From assembly GCA_034696485.1 (NCBI GenBank), contig JAQIWT010000391.1:1-21457 (forward strand): a DNA stretch of 21,457 bases, read 5' to 3'. The notes under the pieces are model-generated. The model saw only the letters and a program-made list of their open reading frames with translations. It had not been told where the DNA came from and did not search any database. A program made the position numbers and the translations under genes. Positions 19,401-21,457 of this stretch are shown here, one piece after another. How positions within the stretch are numbered: the stretch's first letter is position 1; each line of letters opens with the position of its first letter. Source of the DNA: Isohypsibius dastychi. Taxonomy: Eukaryota > Tardigrada > Eutardigrada > Parachela > Isohypsibiidae.

Positions 19401-21216
19401 AGGATGAGGCCGACCGGAGATTTTTCAAAGCGTGAGCAGATATATTTGGCGATGAGTTGCAAAGTCGTTTTGCGACGGGGATTTGAGAACCGGAAGAGTT
19501 CATCGCGAAAGACTGAAGCCTGCTGGAGCTTAAGGAACTGACGGATAGGTCTGATGGAATCATCACGGAAATGTCCATGCTTTCCGGTGTTCGATGGGAC
19601 GGTTCACCAAGTTCACTTTGAGAGCTTTCTGATAGATTAATCCGACGCGGATCGTTTAGTAATGGAGTTCGAACGGAAGATGTATCTGACTGGTTGAACC
19701 TTCCGGTGGCGGATAAGAGAACATCGCGGTGGAGAGATTTTTTTCGGGGCGGAATACCACTGAGTGGACTCTTGATTGAGGAGGAAGGAGGGATGGGAAG
19801 CTTGAATGAATCGAGATTGTTGAGCGAACGACGGGTCTGAGATTTCGACCGGCTTTTTTGGAGAGGCGAATCACCGATTCCGTGGAAGTGAAGTCGCTCT
19901 CCTGAAAACAACACAATTCTAAAAATACTGATAAACCAAAAACGGTTTTCAGAAACGGCTTGAAAAAAATGACCCTCATTTTCAAAAATAATTCAGAACG
20001 AAAAAGGCAGAAAACTTATGAACTGGATCATATTTAATCTGAACAAGTTTTTCAAGATTCTACGATTTTTTAGGGGATATTCCAATCCAAGCAAAAATGA
20101 AAAAGGAAATCTGTCGAACCATGATCATTCCGGTTTTTCAGGACATCGGTAGCTTGATCCATTTCTTCTGCAGTTGAAAAGCGTCCCAGCCACAACGAAT
20201 GGACATTTCTGGCATGATCGAAAATCAGCACCAGCGGAAGTTCGTCACCAACTCCGACAACCACACAATCCGGTCTGAGAAGCTGCGACAAATATTCCGT
20301 CGGTTTCCCGCGCTCATCTCCCAAAAATAATATCGGCGACGGTTCGTCGAGATGAGTAGACATGGAGAACATGTTAGGATATCCATCCACGTTAAATAAA
20401 TTCGACGCCGCTTGACAATCACGTTCCAGAAGAAGTCCAAGAGGGTAACTCCAAATTTTCCGGATCGGAAATGATGAAGCCTGGGCATAATTTTCACCGC
20501 TTTCCGATAAAACATGGATCTTTTTTGGCTCGACGATGCAGACGGTATCAAGTGGAGGGAAGTATTCAAGAACAGGTGTGATGGTGGCATGTTCTGGACG
20601 GACTTGTCTGGAATGATGACGGAAAGTACACCAAGTCGCATCGACTATCGATTCTGTTCCGGAATGATTTTGGACTATTTTTCTGAAAATAAGCAATAAT
20701 AGCAAATTTCAAGTACAGTAATGCGGTTGAAAACCTGACTGCTTACCGGAATTTACTGTCAAGTCCATATCCGTGAACAGCGACGTTTTTCGAAATAACC
20801 AAGAATTCGTCCTGTACAGATTTCGGGCCCACAGAAGTTCTGACAAAATAACGTGTTTTCCCGACAGGCTTTCTGCTAATCAAGTTCTCCTCAGTGAGAT
20901 CGAGATTCAGACCACGGCGATCATTCTTCAGCTGAGGAAGACAGAATAAAGTGTTGAGAAATAAACGGTCGAATTTGTCGAAGGTGTTCTGCGAAGTATC
21001 TACGGATCGTCGCTCTGGATCTTCCTGGATATGCCGAGAAGCTGTGAACACAGAATCTCCGAACGATAGTCGTAGATTGCAGGTGGAGAGCCTGGCTTTT
21101 CTGGCCGCACTCTCAGCAGATCCATCGTCGGTATCAGAAGCATTCTGTGGGTTGCCAGCAGCTGTAGCGACAACCTGGCTGAAGTCAAGAACGATGCCAG
21201 GCTCAAGGGTTAACAT
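13426..21216 (-). CDS. mat-2: APC1, largest subunit of the anaphase-promoting complex, nine exons
   Basis: This encodes the APC/C scaffold subunit, part of the E3 ligase that triggers anaphase by ubiquitinating cyclin B and securin. Exons read as 20747-21216, 20120-20682, 19201-19901, 18366-19050, 16889-18084, 16687-16833, 15940-16387, 15027-15662 and 13426-14480. All phases close, giving about 1966 residues (human APC1 is about 1944). The ATG at 21216 has an in-frame stop just upstream. Residues 1-800 are the N-terminal propeller, interrupted by a Ser/Pro-rich loop in exon 3 (DSP, KSP, RTP, RTP) and another in exon 4. Exon 5 carries the family signature RTMSLPVGRGMLGL. Exons 6-9 carry the PC (proteasome/cyclosome) repeats: FHNGVATGL, YAGIFLGMALNG, MVGGY, SPGATLALAMIFMKT, and GLLFLGCGMYTVGTSN followed by DNRYHLQAFRHLYILAVE. 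The exon 2 donor (G|GTTCGA at 20119) and the exon 6 acceptor (TTTTCAAG) are the weak joins. Symbol by homology to C. elegans. Confidence 0.92.
14481..15026 (-). other. Long AT-rich intron of mat-2
   Basis: This 546-nt intron between exons 8 and 9 has repeated AATTTATTCAA-like words at 14655-14735. An inverted repeat AATCAACT/AGTTGATT lies near 14815-14847. No gene is seen. Confidence 0.6.
15685..15921. repeat. Tandem duplication of about 118 bp inside a mat-2 intron
   Basis: Copy 1 starts at TTTCAGAAAGAAATAAA (15685) and copy 2 at TTTCAGAAATAAAAAA (15803). Both continue through CAAAAACG, TTTCTTTCAWAATTATGTTTTG and TTTTTCCATAC in the same order. The array lies wholly in intron 15663-15939. 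Confidence 0.75.
16388..16686 (-). other. AT-rich intron of mat-2
   Basis: This 299-nt intron runs from donor GTCAGA to acceptor GATTTAG. It is rich in AATT words similar to those of the 546-nt intron. No coding signal is seen. Confidence 0.55.
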
Positions 21217-21457
21217 GATTTAGCAGCTGGTCAAGAACAATCAAGACGAAGAACCAGATTTTGCAGATCATATTTCACGTCGGTTTCACAAATAAATCTC
21301 ATGTTTTCGTTTTCAACAATGAAAATGGCAAGGTAAGTAAGTTTATTCAACTCCTCCTTTCTAGAAGGCAGTAACGTTATAGTAAGTAAGTTTATTCGTC
21401 TTCCCCTTGGTTTAGAGGACAGAGGCGTTATACCCGCCACGGATTCCAACAATCAAA
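21217..21457. promoter_or_regulatory. Upstream region of mat-2
   Basis: On the minus strand, GACCAG ending 9 nt before the ATG could be a spliced-leader acceptor. The rest is dominated by a two-copy repeat at 21333-21432. An open frame across it (21231-21452) looks like translated repeat, not a gene. Confidence 0.4.
21333..21432. repeat. Two-copy repeat of about 50 bp
   Basis: Both copies start with GTAAGTAAGTTTATTC (21333-21348 and 21382-21397), pass through a pyrimidine tract and an AGAGG/AGAAGG-type purine word, and end in CGTTATA (21375-21381 and 21426-21432). The first 16 bp are identical; the middles differ more. Confidence 0.75.

Noticed and set aside
19990-20040. Peptide IKYDPVHKF as an extra mat-2 exon resembling the vertebrate IRDPVHN segment
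   Set aside because: The true counterpart (VKDPVRSKN) is in exon 4, and this segment lacks donors of the right phase. Kept only as a doubt about the intron 2 join.
21231-21452. 73-codon minus-strand open frame upstream of mat-2
   Set aside because: Most of it is the translated two-copy repeat, and an in-frame stop separates the region from the mat-2 ATG.

Overview
The window reads as nuclear DNA from a Caenorhabditis-type nematode. It is AT-rich, with compact genes, introns mostly of 50-300 nt that begin GTRAG and end TTTTCAG or similar, and genes packed on both strands. The proteins are eukaryotic: a 3-beta-hydroxysteroid dehydrogenase, a small proline-rich membrane protein, three BTB-domain proteins, and APC1, the largest subunit of the anaphase-promoting complex (mat-2 in C. 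elegans). No prokaryotic or viral signature is visible. The species cannot be fixed from sequence alone. Exon joins are my own reading of splice sites and reading-frame phase, not transcript data.

Layout. Positions 1-2226 hold no gene I can support, only small inverted repeats. Positions 2227-3717 (minus strand) hold a three-exon 3-beta-HSD-family gene. Positions 4483-6204 (minus) hold a small gene with a PPPY motif, a Cys cluster and a hydrophobic hairpin. Its 3' exons occur twice in tandem (cassettes a and b), with matching splice phases, and one copy carries an extra intron that leaves a 10-nt microexon. Positions 6205-6828 are the divergent intergenic region between that gene and the first BTB gene, and contain a 221-bp hAT-like MITE with a perfect 8-bp target duplication.

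Positions 6250-14000 are a head-to-tail triplication. Each unit has a conserved 5' leader, a two-exon BTB gene on the plus strand, and, tail to tail on the minus strand, the 3' end of mat-2. Only the third unit runs into the intact mat-2 gene (13426-21216, nine exons, about 1966 codons). Units one and two carry orphan copies of the last 400-440 bp of mat-2. The first orphan is still an open frame. The second is broken by a frameshift and a nonsense codon. The second unit also carries a 379-bp MITE flanked by TTA, and the empty site survives in unit one.

Functionally, the BTB proteins are of the kind that act as CUL3 ubiquitin-ligase adapters, and mat-2 encodes the scaffold of another ubiquitin ligase, APC/C. 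I see the adjacency as a consequence of the duplication mechanism. It nevertheless has a possible regulatory result: read-through transcripts of the BTB genes would be antisense to the mat-2 3' exon. Both the HSD gene and the small membrane gene look like ordinary single-copy host genes, apart from the duplicated exons of the latter.
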